Below, piece by piece: positions 1 through 8,327 of a DNA stretch of 51,786 nucleotides. The notes beneath the pieces are model-generated. The model had not been told where the DNA came from. It saw only the letters and a program-made list of their open reading frames with translations, and did no database searches. A program made the position numbers and the translations under genes. Location of the stretch: positions 1 through 51,786 of the forward strand of contig JAAYEJ010000052.1 in the NCBI GenBank assembly GCA_012728835.1. The letters are read 5' to 3'. The first letter of the stretch is position 1, and each line of letters begins with the position of its first letter. This DNA comes from Candidatus Brocadiaceae bacterium. Its GTDB lineage: Bacteria > Planctomycetota > Brocadiia > SM23-32.

Positions 1-249
1 CCCTTCGGGGCGGAGGTCATCCAGGGCGACGATGCCGTCGCGGGCGGCCTTCAGGTCCGCCAGCGCGTGTTCCACCCCGGCCCGCGCGAGCATCAAGGCG
101 CTGACCCCTTCGCCGACGTTCCGCGAGAGCTGCAGGCGCAGGCGGCAGAACAGGCCGACCTGCAGCGCCACGGCGCTCAGGACGGTCATCAGCCAGAGCA
201 CCGTCACCAGTGCCACGCCGCTGCGCGTCTTCTCTGCCGTTGCTCGCAT
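1..249 (-). CDS. gspK: Type II secretion minor pseudopilin GspK (N-terminal part)
   Basis: This is the first 83 codons of a protein that continues beyond the left edge. The N-terminus has a short basic leader (MRATAEKTRSG) followed by a hydrophobic stretch beginning VALVTVLWL. That is the form expected of GspK: prepilin peptidase would cut after Gly11, and residue +5 is Thr rather than the Glu found in other pseudopilins, a known GspK feature. GspK caps the pseudopilus tip together with GspI and GspJ in the periplasm. The ATG lies 3 bases after the gspJ stop codon, in the same operon. The identification rests on the N-terminus plus operon position, because the globular domain is outside the window. 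Confidence 0.8.
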   Translation of the reverse strand, partial: MRATAEKTRSGVALVTVLWLMTVLSAVALQVGLFCRLRLQLSRNVGEGVSALMLARAGVEHALADLKAARDGIVALDDLRPEG

Positions 250-252
250 GCG

Positions 253-861
253 TCACCCTGCCGGAACGGCGACTGTGGTCTGGAAACGGCGCGGGACCTC
301 CACTTCGTCCGGGTCCGCGACCACGATCACGATCCGAACCGCCCGCGGGAACCGCTCCGAATCGCTCCACCCGTCCACCCACTCCACCCCGTCGAAGAAG
401 TCCAGGTTCATCTCCGACACAAGCGGCGTCACGAGCCGCAGGACTCCGCCGGCCAGCGGGTCGTCGCCGATCGTCCCATCCTCGCGCCGGACAAGCCCCT
501 GGGACTCGGTTGCCGGGTCGTTGTCGATGAAGTAGCCGACCTCGCAACGCCCGCCGATGCCCATGAAAAAGTCGGCCGTGCAAGGCGCCATGAAGTCGAT
601 CGTGTCGGCGTCGCGGCCCTCGTACTGCACGTCCAGTGAGGTCAGCCGCACCTTGTCGCGGTGGGCCACGGCGGACCGCACGTCGGACGTCATCTGCTGC
701 AGCGCCGCCTGCGCCGCAGCCACCATGCGGCCGACACGCCGCGCCTTCTGCGCCGACGCCGTGCCGGCGGCCAGGGCCAGGTAGCCTCCCAACGCCAGCA
801 TGGCGAGCATGGCGGTGGCCACCAGCATCTCGACCAGCGTGAATGCGCGCCTGCCTCTCAT
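253..861 (-). CDS. gspJ: Type II secretion minor pseudopilin GspJ
   Basis: A 202-residue protein with a class III prepilin signal: leader MRGRRA, then FTLVEMLVA and a hydrophobic helix to about residue 30. Glu at +5 is present. The residue before the cleavage site is Ala instead of the usual Gly. The remainder is a soluble domain of the size expected for GspJ, a tip component of the pseudopilus that pushes folded substrates through the outer-membrane secretin. It lies 4 bases after gspI and 3 bases before gspK, the conserved H-I-J-K order, and is surely co-transcribed. The call rests on order and size as much as on sequence. Confidence 0.8.
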   Translation of the reverse strand: MRGRRAFTLVEMLVATAMLAMLALGGYLALAAGTASAQKARRVGRMVAAAQAALQQMTSDVRSAVAHRDKVRLTSLDVQYEGRDADTIDFMAPCTADFFMGIGGRCEVGYFIDNDPATESQGLVRREDGTIGDDPLAGGVLRLVTPLVSEMNLDFFDGVEWVDGWSDSERFPRAVRIVIVVADPDEVEVPRRFQTTVAVPAG

Positions 862-865
862 GGCC

Positions 866-1228
866 CTACCGCCCCGCCACCAGCGTCACGAGTTCGACCG
901 TCCGCTCCGTTCCGTGCTCCGGCCAGCTCACCTCCACGCGCAGCCTGTACAGGTCCGGCGTGTCCGTGCTCTCGACCATGCGCGTCCACCAGGCATCGGG
1001 GAACTCGAGCCCGAACTCCCCGTGCCACTGGCCGACCTCCACCTGGTCGGCCGCCAGGACCTCCTCCACGAGGCCCTGGGCAAGGAAGACCCCCTGCGTG
1101 TGGTTCAGCGACACGGCCGTCGATCGCAGGCCGGCCGCGAACACGCCGAGGACGGCGGTCACCGCGAGGCTGAATATGAGCACGGCCACGACCATCTCCA
1201 CGAGCGAGAATCCCCGGGCGTGCGCCAT
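866..1228 (-). CDS. gspI: Type II secretion minor pseudopilin GspI
   Basis: A 120-residue pseudopilin. The leader MAHARG is followed by FSLVEMVVAVLIFSLAVTAV, a textbook prepilin peptidase site (Gly at -1, Phe at +1, Glu at +5) and helix. The same frame stays open upstream to 1564, but that extension overlaps gspH and carries no pilin signal, so the ATG at 1228 is taken. The short length fits GspI, which nucleates the tip complex with GspJ and GspK. The ATG follows the gspH stop by 5 bases, inside a tight operon. Confidence 0.85.
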   Translation of the reverse strand: MAHARGFSLVEMVVAVLIFSLAVTAVLGVFAAGLRSTAVSLNHTQGVFLAQGLVEEVLAADQVEVGQWHGEFGLEFPDAWWTRMVESTDTPDLYRLRVEVSWPEHGTERTVELVTLVAGR

Positions 1229-1233
1229 GTCGT

Positions 1234-1794
1234 TCACTCCTCCTCGACGAAGACGACCTTCCCGCCCAGGGGGTGCACCGGCAGCACCTGCGTCCGCCCG
1301 TGTGCATCCGAGAGTTCCACCTCGGCATCGTCGGCGGAACCGTCGGGGCGGAACACCACCGTGCCGCCTCGGCCGTTCCGCTGAGCCTCCGGACGGCCCT
1401 CCACGTCGTAGAACACGTTCACCTCGATGCCGTCCGGAAGGCGCCGGCTCGCCAGGACGACGGTCCCGGCCGCGTCGTCTTCGCCGCGCCAGGGCAACTG
1501 CGTCATGCAGGTCTGCGCCCGGCAGGCGCAGCGCTCCGGATCGAAGAGGACGGCGACCGGGCAACGCCGCGCCACTGCGGCGGCCGCCGCGTAGTCGAGC
1601 ATATCGCCCACCTCGCAGGCCGCCCGGGCGATCCCTTCCCCTTCGACGGCCGTGATCAGGCTCGGCACGATGGCCCCGGCCAGCATGCCCATGAGGGCCA
1701 CGACGACGAGCAGTTCGATGAGTGTCAGCGCGTTGCGTGGGCCGGGCCGGCGCGGGCTATTCCAGTTCCACCCAGCTATGGACGTCCGCCGCAT
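1234..1794 (-). CDS. gspH: Type II secretion minor pseudopilin GspH (FimT-like)
   Basis: A 186-residue protein whose pilin segment starts after residue 22: LTLIELLVVVALMGMLAGAI, with Glu at +5. The cleavage site has Ala at -1 and Leu at +1 rather than Gly/Phe. The gene lies between gspG and gspI, so it should be GspH, which links the main pseudopilus to its tip. The first 13 codons overlap the end of gspG. No better start was found closer to the pilin signal, so the start is less certain than the identity. Confidence 0.78.
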   Translation of the reverse strand: MRRTSIAGWNWNSPRRPGPRNALTLIELLVVVALMGMLAGAIVPSLITAVEGEGIARAACEVGDMLDYAAAAAVARRCPVAVLFDPERCACRAQTCMTQLPWRGEDDAAGTVVLASRRLPDGIEVNVFYDVEGRPEAQRNGRGGTVVFRPDGSADDAEVELSDAHGRTQVLPVHPLGGKVVFVEEE

Positions 1795-2260
1795 CGTCTT
1801 CGCCGCCTTCCTGGCCGTCCTTGCCGTAAGAGAGTATCTCGTAGGGCTGCCCGCTGATGACGCCCGGAGAGCAGTAGACGTACTCGTTCCCCCAGGGGTC
1901 CTTGAACAGCGGCTTGCGCAGGTACGGGCCGCGCCACACGCCCTTGTCGACGTCGGGGTCGAAGAACAGCGCCCTCAGTCCTTCCTCCGTCGTCGGATAG
2001 CGCCCGACGTCGAGGTAGAAGCGCTCCAGCGTGTCTTCGAGCACGGCGACGTCGGACTCGGCGCGGGCGCGCTGCGCCGGGGCGAGACCGCCGACGACCG
2101 ACGGCAGGATGGCGGCCGCCAGGACCGCCAGCACGACGGCAACGACCATCAGCTCGATCAGCGTGAAGCCGGCGGCCGCCGAACGTCCCGAGCGCTCAAG
2201 GGCCCGCCGGACGGCGGCCGCGCCTCGCAGCCGGCCCTCTGCATCGTCTCGCATCATCAT
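1757..2260 (-). CDS. gspG: Type II secretion major pseudopilin GspG
   Basis: A 167-residue protein. The leader of 31 residues ends AAAG and is followed by FTLIELMVVAVVLAVLAAAI. The mature region has the hallmarks of GspG: DTLERFYLDVGRYPTTEEGL, then a GPYLRKPLFKDPWGNEYVY segment and an acidic C-terminal loop (GQEGGEDDAADV) in the position of the calcium site of this family. GspG polymerises into the periplasmic pseudopilus. The ATG is preceded by GGAGG with a 7-base gap, which supports this start despite the long leader. It follows gspF by 16 bases. Confidence 0.93.
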   Translation of the reverse strand: MMMRDDAEGRLRGAAAVRRALERSGRSAAAGFTLIELMVVAVVLAVLAAAILPSVVGGLAPAQRARAESDVAVLEDTLERFYLDVGRYPTTEEGLRALFFDPDVDKGVWRGPYLRKPLFKDPWGNEYVYCSPGVISGQPYEILSYGKDGQEGGEDDAADVHSWVELE

Positions 2261-2276
2261 GTCGCGTCCTCCACGG

Positions 2277-3485
2277 TTAACGGAGCGCTGCGCTCATCTT
2301 GAAGATCGGCAGCACCAGGGCCACGATGAGGAAGGCAACAATCGCCGCCACGACCAGGATGAGGGCCGGTGCCAGCAACGAGGTCATCACCCTGGTCAGC
2401 GCGGTGGCCTCGCGGTCGTGCGTCTCGGCCACCCGCATGAGCATCTGGTCCAGCCGGCCCGTCTCCTCGCCGACGGCCACCATCTGAACGGACAGCGGCG
2501 GGAAGACGCCCGTCGACTTCATCAGGCCGGCCAGGGAGTCGCCCTCCTGCACCTGCTGTGCCACCTTCCCCACGGCCTCGGCCATGACGGCGTTCCCCAC
2601 CGCCTGCCGCACAACCCGCAGCGACTCGACCATGGGGACGTCCGCATGGACCAGCACGCCCAGGAACCGCGCGAACCGGCCGATCGCCACGTGGCGCGTC
2701 AGGCGTCCGAGCACTGGGAGCCGCAGCTTCATCCCGTCCCACGCACGCCGGAACCCGGGTCGTCTGCGGATCACGCGCACCGCGAAGGCGCCGGCCGCCA
2801 GCCCGGCCAGGATTGCCCACCAGAGGCGGGCCACGAAGTCGGACAGCCAGCAGAGGATCCGCGTCGGCACGGGAAGCCGCGTCCCGATGCCCTCGAACAT
2901 AACCTCGAGTCGGGGGACGACGAAGACGATCAGGACGACGGCCGAAGCCACCCCCAGCAGCAGCACCAGCGCCGGGTACGCCATGGCGGCCGTCACCTCG
3001 CCTCGGATCTCGTCCTGCCGCTCAAAGAGGTCGGCCAGCCGCGCGAGCACCTCGTCCAGCGCGCCCCCCGCCTCGCCCACCCGCACCATGCTGACCATGA
3101 CGTCGGGGAACAGCTCCGGGTAGTCCGACAGGGCATCGCTGAGGCTGCGCCCGGCCTTGACCGAGTCGAGGATGGCGCACAGCACCCGCCGTGAGCGGTC
3201 GTCGTCCGCCTGCTCGATCAGGACCTCCATGCTGCGGATCAGGGGCACGCCGGACGCGCAGAGCGTCGCCAACTGGCGGCAGAGCGGCGCCAGACGCAGC
3301 ACGCCGCGCCGCAGGCGGACGCCGCCCGTGACGCGGGCCTCTTTGCGGCCCTCCTCGCGCAGTTCCACCACGTGCCAGCCGCCGGCCAGAAGCCGCTCGA
3401 TCGCCTCCCGCCGGCCCGGCGAGGACACCGTGCCGGAACGGCGCTCCCCGGTGCGGTTCACGGCTGTATACACATACGCCGGCAT
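2277..3485 (-). CDS. gspF: Type II secretion inner-membrane platform protein GspF
   Basis: A 402-residue polytopic membrane protein with two repeated GspF domains (about residues 70-190 and 270-395), each ending in hydrophobic segments (for example LLLGVASAVVLIVFVVP and LILVVAAIVAFLIVALVL). The N-terminus MPAYVYTAVNRTGERRSG is the standard soluble lead-in. GspF anchors the GspE ATPase in the inner membrane and transmits assembly force to the pseudopilus. A GTG three codons upstream (3494) is possible, but GGTGAT, complementary to the 16S tail, sits 4 bases before the ATG at 3485, so the ATG is preferred. It lies 38 bases after gspE. Confidence 0.93.
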   Translation of the reverse strand: MPAYVYTAVNRTGERRSGTVSSPGRREAIERLLAGGWHVVELREEGRKEARVTGGVRLRRGVLRLAPLCRQLATLCASGVPLIRSMEVLIEQADDDRSRRVLCAILDSVKAGRSLSDALSDYPELFPDVMVSMVRVGEAGGALDEVLARLADLFERQDEIRGEVTAAMAYPALVLLLGVASAVVLIVFVVPRLEVMFEGIGTRLPVPTRILCWLSDFVARLWWAILAGLAAGAFAVRVIRRRPGFRRAWDGMKLRLPVLGRLTRHVAIGRFARFLGVLVHADVPMVESLRVVRQAVGNAVMAEAVGKVAQQVQEGDSLAGLMKSTGVFPPLSVQMVAVGEETGRLDQMLMRVAETHDREATALTRVMTSLLAPALILVVAAIVAFLIVALVLPIFKMSAALR

Positions 3486-3523
3486 CTGGATCACCCGTTG
3501 CAGTGCGCCAACCGGCAGCGCCG

Positions 3524-5251
3524 TCAGACGGCCGCCGGCCCGTTCGCCGACCGCCCATTGGAGTACTCATCCGCTTGCGTGACGCGAAGCACTTCCTCGG
3601 CGGTGGTCAAGCCGCGCACGACCCTGCGGCAGCCCGCCTGGCGCATCGTCAGCATGCCCGGGCCCGCCGCCCGCCGGATCTCGGCGGCCGAGGCGTGCCG
3701 CAGCATCGCGTCGCGGAGGTCGTCGTCAATCACCAGAAGTTCCGCAATCGCCGAGCGGCCGCGAAAGCCCGTCTCCTTGCACTCGCGACAGCCCACGGCC
3801 TGGTGGAGAACCGGCTGCTCCACCTCCTGGCCCAGCTCGCGGCGCAGCCGCTCCAGCTCCTCGGACCCGGCCGCCCTGCGTTCCTTGCACGCCGGGCACA
3901 GCGTTCGCACGAGACGCTGCGCCACGATGCCGCGCAGCGCGGAGGCCGCGAGGTAGGGCTCCACACCCATGTCGAGCAGGCGGGGAATGGCCTCGCAGGC
4001 GTCGTTCGTGTGCAGCGTGCTGAAGACGAGGTGCCCGGTGAGCGCGGCGCGCACGGCGATGTCGGCCGTCTCGCCGTCGCGAATCTCGCCCACCATGATA
4101 ATGTCGGGGTCCTGACGCACGATCGATCGCAGCCCGTTGGCGAAGGTCAGCCCGCGCTTGGGGCGCACGGCGATCTGGTTCACGCCCGGCAGCTCGTATT
4201 CCACCGGATCCTCGATCGTGATGAACTTCCTCTCGGGCGTGTAAATGGACGCGAGCGAGGCGTACAGCGTCGTCGTCTTCCCGGAGCCGGTGGGCCCGCA
4301 GACCAGGATGATCCCGTGCGGGTGGTTGAGCAACCGGCGGTAGGGCGTCACAGTCTCCGGCTCGAACCCCAGGTCGTCAAGTCCGAGCAGGAACGACGAC
4401 TTGTCGAGCAGCCGCAGGACGATGCACTCGCCATGGATGGTCGGGATCGTGGCCACCCGCACGTCCACCTCGTGCCCCGCCACGTTCAGCTCGATGTGCC
4501 CGTCCTGCGGGACGAAACGTTCGGCGATGTTCATGTCGGCCATGATCTTCACGCGCGAGACGATGGCCGGGTGCAGGTGCTTGGGCGGCGACGGCATCTC
4601 GTGCAGAACGCCGTCGATCCGGTAACGAACCTTCAGTTCGGCCTCGAAGGGCTCCACGTGGATGTCGCTGGCGCGGTCGCGGACGGCACGGACGATCAGC
4701 AGGTTGACCAGGTTGACCACGGTCGGCTCGCTGGCCATCTCTCGGAGCTGGCCCACCTCCAGGTGGTTCTGGTCCGGGCGCTCGGCGTCGACGGCGAAGT
4801 GCTCGAGCATGCGCTCGACGGCCTGCCCGTGGAACACCTGCATCGCCGCGTCCATGTCCGCCGCCGTGCAGACGGCCCGGTCCACCGTCTTCCCGGTCAG
4901 CGTCCGGATGCAGTCGACCGTGTCGAAGTCCAGGGGGTCCTCCATGGCCAGCAGCAAACGCCCGTCGGTGACGGCCAGGGGCATGGCGCGCGCACGCTGC
5001 AGCAGGTCGGCGGGCAGTCGCTTGCCGGCCTCGGGGTCGATCTGCGTCTCGCCCAGATCGACGAACCGCACCCCGAGAGCGGCGGCAAGCGCCCGAAGGC
5101 CCTCCGCCTCGTCGCGCCACCCGTGGGCCGCCATGCAGCGTCCGAGGCTCTCGCCCGTGGCACGCCGCCGCGCCAGGACGTCGGCCAGCACCTGCCTGTC
5201 GAGCGCCCTTGCAGGGGTCTCGTTGCCCTCCGAAATGCCCTCCGACCTCAT
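3524..5251 (-). CDS. gspE: Type II secretion ATPase GspE
   Basis: A 575-residue secretion ATPase. The N-terminal 150 residues form a T2SSE_N/MshEN-like domain. The catalytic domain has Walker A GPTGSGKTTTLYA at about residue 319, the Asp box and Walker B region (RQDPDIIMVGEIRDGETADI) and the His-box FSTLHTNDA. A CPxC ... CxxC zinc module follows (CPACKERR and CRECKETG), as in true GspE/PilB ATPases. It powers pseudopilus assembly at the cytoplasmic face. The frame is open to an ATG at 5341, but the ATG at 5251 has GGAGG about 10 bases upstream and gives a normal length. It is the first gene of the secretion operon seen here; no secretin or GspC/L/M gene is in the window. Confidence 0.94.
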   Translation of the reverse strand: MRSEGISEGNETPARALDRQVLADVLARRRATGESLGRCMAAHGWRDEAEGLRALAAALGVRFVDLGETQIDPEAGKRLPADLLQRARAMPLAVTDGRLLLAMEDPLDFDTVDCIRTLTGKTVDRAVCTAADMDAAMQVFHGQAVERMLEHFAVDAERPDQNHLEVGQLREMASEPTVVNLVNLLIVRAVRDRASDIHVEPFEAELKVRYRIDGVLHEMPSPPKHLHPAIVSRVKIMADMNIAERFVPQDGHIELNVAGHEVDVRVATIPTIHGECIVLRLLDKSSFLLGLDDLGFEPETVTPYRRLLNHPHGIILVCGPTGSGKTTTLYASLASIYTPERKFITIEDPVEYELPGVNQIAVRPKRGLTFANGLRSIVRQDPDIIMVGEIRDGETADIAVRAALTGHLVFSTLHTNDACEAIPRLLDMGVEPYLAASALRGIVAQRLVRTLCPACKERRAAGSEELERLRRELGQEVEQPVLHQAVGCRECKETGFRGRSAIAELLVIDDDLRDAMLRHASAAEIRRAAGPGMLTMRQAGCRRVVRGLTTAEEVLRVTQADEYSNGRSANGPAAV

Positions 5252-5553
5252 GCGCCCGATCCCTCCGCCCCCCGAAACGCGGCACTGCCCATGAAGACGT
5301 TCAGGAACCCGCGTCGGTTCCCGGAAATCGGCGAGCTTCACGAAATCTGCCCGGCTACATCATAACCGCATTGACGCCCGTAGTCCGAGAACGTGCCGCC
5401 ATAGTGTGATCCGCAGGAGACGCCCCGACCATAAGCGCCGATCACGCTCCCGCATCGGGCCCTCCGGTCCGGCCCGCAGGAGTATGCGGCGGCAATGTCA
5501 CCGTTTTGTTACGGACCGGGCGTCTGGGAGCATATACCCCGGGATGGCAGAGG

Positions 5554-6402
5554 CTATTCGGAAGGGCGCCAGAAATGGGCCTCCGTCAGGTCCAGGCGGT
5601 CCAGTTCGGCCGCGATCCGGTGCAGGCGATCGTCGTAGCCCGGGTGATGGGAGTCCGAGGCCAGGGAGAAGGTGACGCCCAGCTCCTTCATGCAGGCAAG
5701 GTACTCCAGATACTGCTCCTTGAAGCGTTCGGGGTAGGCGGGGTTGGTGAAGATGGCGCCGGCATTGATCTCGATCGCCGTTCCGTTCTCCCTGGCGGCG
5801 GCGGCCAGTTCCTCGTGCATCGACGGCGGGATCACGGAGAAATCATCGAACCACGGGAGCGTGCGGTACATGCCGTCGGCGTCCCGCCATGCGCCCTGCC
5901 ACCACCAGGGATGCGCCACGATGTCGACTTCGGGATGGCGGGCCAGGTGGACGCTCTGCCGGTGGTATTCGCGGATGACGGACTCGCGGTCCAGCGGCAC
6001 GCCGAGCGTCCAGTGAGCGCCGCCGATGACGTACGCGGGCCGCACTTCGGCCAGAAGCGCCTCCGGCAGGTAGACTGTGAGTTCGCCCCCCGCCGGCCCG
6101 CCCTTCTGCTGCCCCCAGATGCCGGCCGCCGCACCGAGCCGCCGCGCCTCCTCGACGTCGTACCGGCGCAGGCAGGTCGCCTCGATGCCGAACAGGAAGC
6201 CGTCCTTCTCCGGCAGTGCGTCGTACTCGGCCCGTGCAGCGCGCACGGCGGCCTCCGTGGGCGGCCCGTTCAGATGGTCGGTCACGCCCAGGCAGGTGAT
6301 ACCGGCCGCCCTCGCCTCGCACAGGATCCTCGCCAGCGTGGCCTCCGGATTCCCGCAGGGCGAATGCCGCGAGTGAATGTGCCAGTCCATGTCGATCTGC
6401 AT
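5554..6402 (-). CDS. PHP-domain phosphoesterase, histidinol-phosphatase-like
   Basis: A 282-residue protein with the complete PHP metal-binding set in order: DWHIHSRHSPCG near the N-terminus, GVTDHLN, a Glu in GIEATCL, GAHWTLG, VDIVAHPWWW, EINAGAIFTNP and SLASDSHHPGYDD. These supply the His/Asp ligands of a trinuclear metal centre used to hydrolyse phosphate esters. No his genes are nearby, so a role in histidine synthesis is not shown. The frame extends to 6471, but the ATG at 6402 has GGAGGG 6 bases upstream and places the first metal motif directly after the start. A TTGACC-N17-TATGTT promoter lies upstream at 6483-6511. Confidence 0.85.
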   Translation of the reverse strand: MQIDMDWHIHSRHSPCGNPEATLARILCEARAAGITCLGVTDHLNGPPTEAAVRAARAEYDALPEKDGFLFGIEATCLRRYDVEEARRLGAAAGIWGQQKGGPAGGELTVYLPEALLAEVRPAYVIGGAHWTLGVPLDRESVIREYHRQSVHLARHPEVDIVAHPWWWQGAWRDADGMYRTLPWFDDFSVIPPSMHEELAAAARENGTAIEINAGAIFTNPAYPERFKEQYLEYLACMKELGVTFSLASDSHHPGYDDRLHRIAAELDRLDLTEAHFWRPSE

Positions 6403-6482
6403 CGCGCCTCCCTCCGCCTCCGCGTCGACGCCCTCCTCGCCCGCGGCAGGCCATTCCGGCCCGCTCCGCAACGGCCCCGGCG

Positions 6483-6511
6483 AACATACCGAGGTGGCAC
6501 CGCCGGGTCAA
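6483..6511 (-). promoter_or_regulatory. Sigma70-like promoter of the PHP gene
   Basis: Reading the minus strand, TTGACC (6511-6506) and TATGTT (6488-6483) are separated by 17 bases. The predicted start is near 6476, giving a leader of about 75 bases before the ATG at 6402. It is arranged divergently with the promoter at 6552-6580. Confidence 0.55.
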
Positions 6512-6551
6512 GCGTCTACCCCCAATGGGTAGGCACGGCCCCGCCGAAATC

Positions 6552-6580
6552 TTGCCAATCCCGCCTGCCCACGGTATCAT
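6552..6580 (+). promoter_or_regulatory. Sigma70-like promoter of the GNAT gene
   Basis: TTGCCA (6552-6557) and TATCAT (6575-6580) are separated by 17 bases. Transcription should begin near 6587, about 39 bases before the ATG at 6626. It shares the intergenic region with the PHP-gene promoter on the other strand. Confidence 0.55.
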
Positions 6581-6625
6581 CCGGTCGCGCGGGGCGTCCG
6601 GACGAACGACAGCAGCCGAGACGGC

Positions 6626-7474
6626 ATGGTCTACACCGAACACAAGGATGCAGGCGGCTTCCTGGCCGTCGCGCATGAGGCGCTGGAGGAGCAGGAGAGC
6701 GCCAACGGGCTGATGCTCGGCGTCTGCAAACGGCTGGCGGAGGCGCCCGACGCGCACGACACTCCCCCCTACCTCGCGACGGTCGAGGCGGCCGGCCGGC
6801 TCTGCGTCGCCGCCGTCATGACGCCGCCGTACAATGTGCAGGTGTTCCAGCCTGACGGCGCCGATGCGGGCGGCCTCGGGCCGGTTGCCGACGCACTGCA
6901 GCGCGGCGGGTGGTCCGTGCCGGGCGTGATCGGCACGACGAACACGGCGGAGGCGTTCGCCGCCCTCTGGGCGGGGCGGACCGGCGCCGCGCTCCGCACC
7001 ACGATGCGCCAGGGCATCTACGAACTGCGGCAGGTGAGGCCCCCGCCCTGTCCGCCCGGGCGCTTCGAGCGGGCCACGGAAGAGCACTCCTCACTCGTGC
7101 GGGAATGGGCGAGCCGCTTCCATGAGGACTGCTTCCACAACGACGAGTGCGGTCGATCGCTCCGGATTGCCGAGGCGAAGCTGCAAAGTGGGGACGTCTT
7201 CCTGTGGGTCGATGGCGGCGAGGCACGGGCGATGGCCGCACGAACGCGCCCCACGGCCAACGGCCAGGCCATCAGCTTCGTCTACACCCCGCCACAGCAC
7301 CGGCGGAAGGGCTACGCGAGCGCCGTCGTCGCCCGCCTGTCGCAGCTCATCCTGGACAGCGGGAAGCAGTTCTGCACGCTCTACACGGACCTCGACAACC
7401 CCACGTCGAACAGCATCTACCGCAGGATCGGCTACCGCCGGGTGGCCGAGTCGATCGAGATCGGCTTCACATAG
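6626..7474 (+). CDS. GNAT-family N-acetyltransferase
   Basis: A 282-residue cytoplasmic protein. The C-terminal half is a GNAT fold with the acetyl-CoA pyrophosphate-binding loop HRRKGYASAVV preceded by the strand AISFVYTPP, and the later segment LYTDLDNPTSNSIYRRIGYR, all classical for the superfamily. The N-terminal 140 residues look like a second, degenerate GNAT-like half (VAAVMTPPYNVQVF), as in other proteins of this length. The acceptor substrate cannot be read from sequence. The ATG has no clear Shine-Dalgarno site. It is a single-gene unit between a divergent PHP gene and a convergent hypothetical gene. Confidence 0.83.
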   Translation: MVYTEHKDAGGFLAVAHEALEEQESANGLMLGVCKRLAEAPDAHDTPPYLATVEAAGRLCVAAVMTPPYNVQVFQPDGADAGGLGPVADALQRGGWSVPGVIGTTNTAEAFAALWAGRTGAALRTTMRQGIYELRQVRPPPCPPGRFERATEEHSSLVREWASRFHEDCFHNDECGRSLRIAEAKLQSGDVFLWVDGGEARAMAARTRPTANGQAISFVYTPPQHRRKGYASAVVARLSQLILDSGKQFCTLYTDLDNPTSNSIYRRIGYRRVAESIEIGFT

Positions 7475-7526
7475 CGCCCGTGCCACACAAAAGGACTTCT
7501 TCAGCGAGTTCAGAGGCCGGCTGCCT

Positions 7527-8327
7527 TCACACGTCCAGGTCCCCGACCTCGCGAATCCAACCGCGAAGCCACTCGACGGACTCCAGGCCGATGTCCGTCA
7601 GCGTGCTGGCGCAGAAGACGATGCCGTCCAGGTCGCCGCTCCGGATCCCGTCCAGATAGCGCGCGCACTGGTACTCCATCTGCCCGGCCGTCATCGGCCG
7701 GCTTTCGCCGTAGTTCCACAGGTAGCAGCCGGCCAGGCGGCGTTTGCCCGGCGTGATGCGGCAGAGCTTCGCGACGTTCTCGTCGATCTTCGGCAGGTCG
7801 GAGCCGCGCCAGGTCCAGAGCGTGATCACGTCGCAGACGTCGAGGTAGGCGCGGTAGTCCTGCGCCAGTTGCCGCTGGTAGTAGACGACCCAGAGGTCGA
7901 GCGGCCGCACCTCGTTGTCGGCCAGGCGCCGCTTGGTCTCCTTCAGTTGGTCCAGGGAGACGCGGGGCTGCGCGTTGTCGACGAAGAAGTCGTCGAAGAT
8001 GCCGCCGCAGACGTTCGGGAACAGGCGCGCCTGCCGGATCACCTCCTCCAGGTCGGTCGCCCCGGCATTGTTGCGCACGGAACTGCCGTCGCCGACGATC
8101 GACCACACCACCCGGTGCAGGTCCTTGAGCTTCTCCGACTCCGCGTCGAACGGCGGCAGCGGCCTGTTGCTCATCACGACGCGGCAGCAGTTGACAAGAC
8201 CGAGATCACGCGCGCTCTCAGCCGGCCCCATGCGATTGACGCCGGGGAGCTTCCATTCGTTGCCGTGATAGGCGTGGTGCGTGCCGGCGTCCTGTCCCCA
8301 GAGCCAGAGCTTCTCCCGCAGTCTCAT
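7527..8327 (-). CDS. Uncharacterised protein, possible TIM-barrel
   Basis: A 266-residue protein that I do not recognise by family. It has no signal peptide. Alternating hydrophobic strands and charged or aromatic ends (GGIFDDFFVD, LDLWVVYYQR, VCDVITLWTWRG, CYLWNYGESRPM, LDGIVFCASTLTDIG) are suggestive of a TIM-barrel such as a glycoside-hydrolase-like fold, but no catalytic pair is claimed. The same frame stays open to 9467, but that part is antisense-type shadow over the next gene. The ATG at 8327 has GGGAGG upstream and overlaps the stop of the beta-helix gene (ATGA), so the two are translationally coupled. Function is probably linked to the secreted carbohydrate-related proteins upstream in the unit. 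Confidence 0.7.
   Translation of the reverse strand: MRLREKLWLWGQDAGTHHAYHGNEWKLPGVNRMGPAESARDLGLVNCCRVVMSNRPLPPFDAESEKLKDLHRVVWSIVGDGSSVRNNAGATDLEEVIRQARLFPNVCGGIFDDFFVDNAQPRVSLDQLKETKRRLADNEVRPLDLWVVYYQRQLAQDYRAYLDVCDVITLWTWRGSDLPKIDENVAKLCRITPGKRRLAGCYLWNYGESRPMTAGQMEYQCARYLDGIRSGDLDGIVFCASTLTDIGLESVEWLRGWIREVGDLDV

Noticed and set aside
3503-5365. 620-codon plus-strand frame opposite gspE
   Set aside because: It mirrors gspE codons, contains no recognisable domain and has no ribosome site.
5342-5553. Search for a type II secretion operon promoter upstream of gspE
   Set aside because: A TATGAT is present near 5357, but the hexamer at the correct spacing is CGGACT, so no promoter is called.
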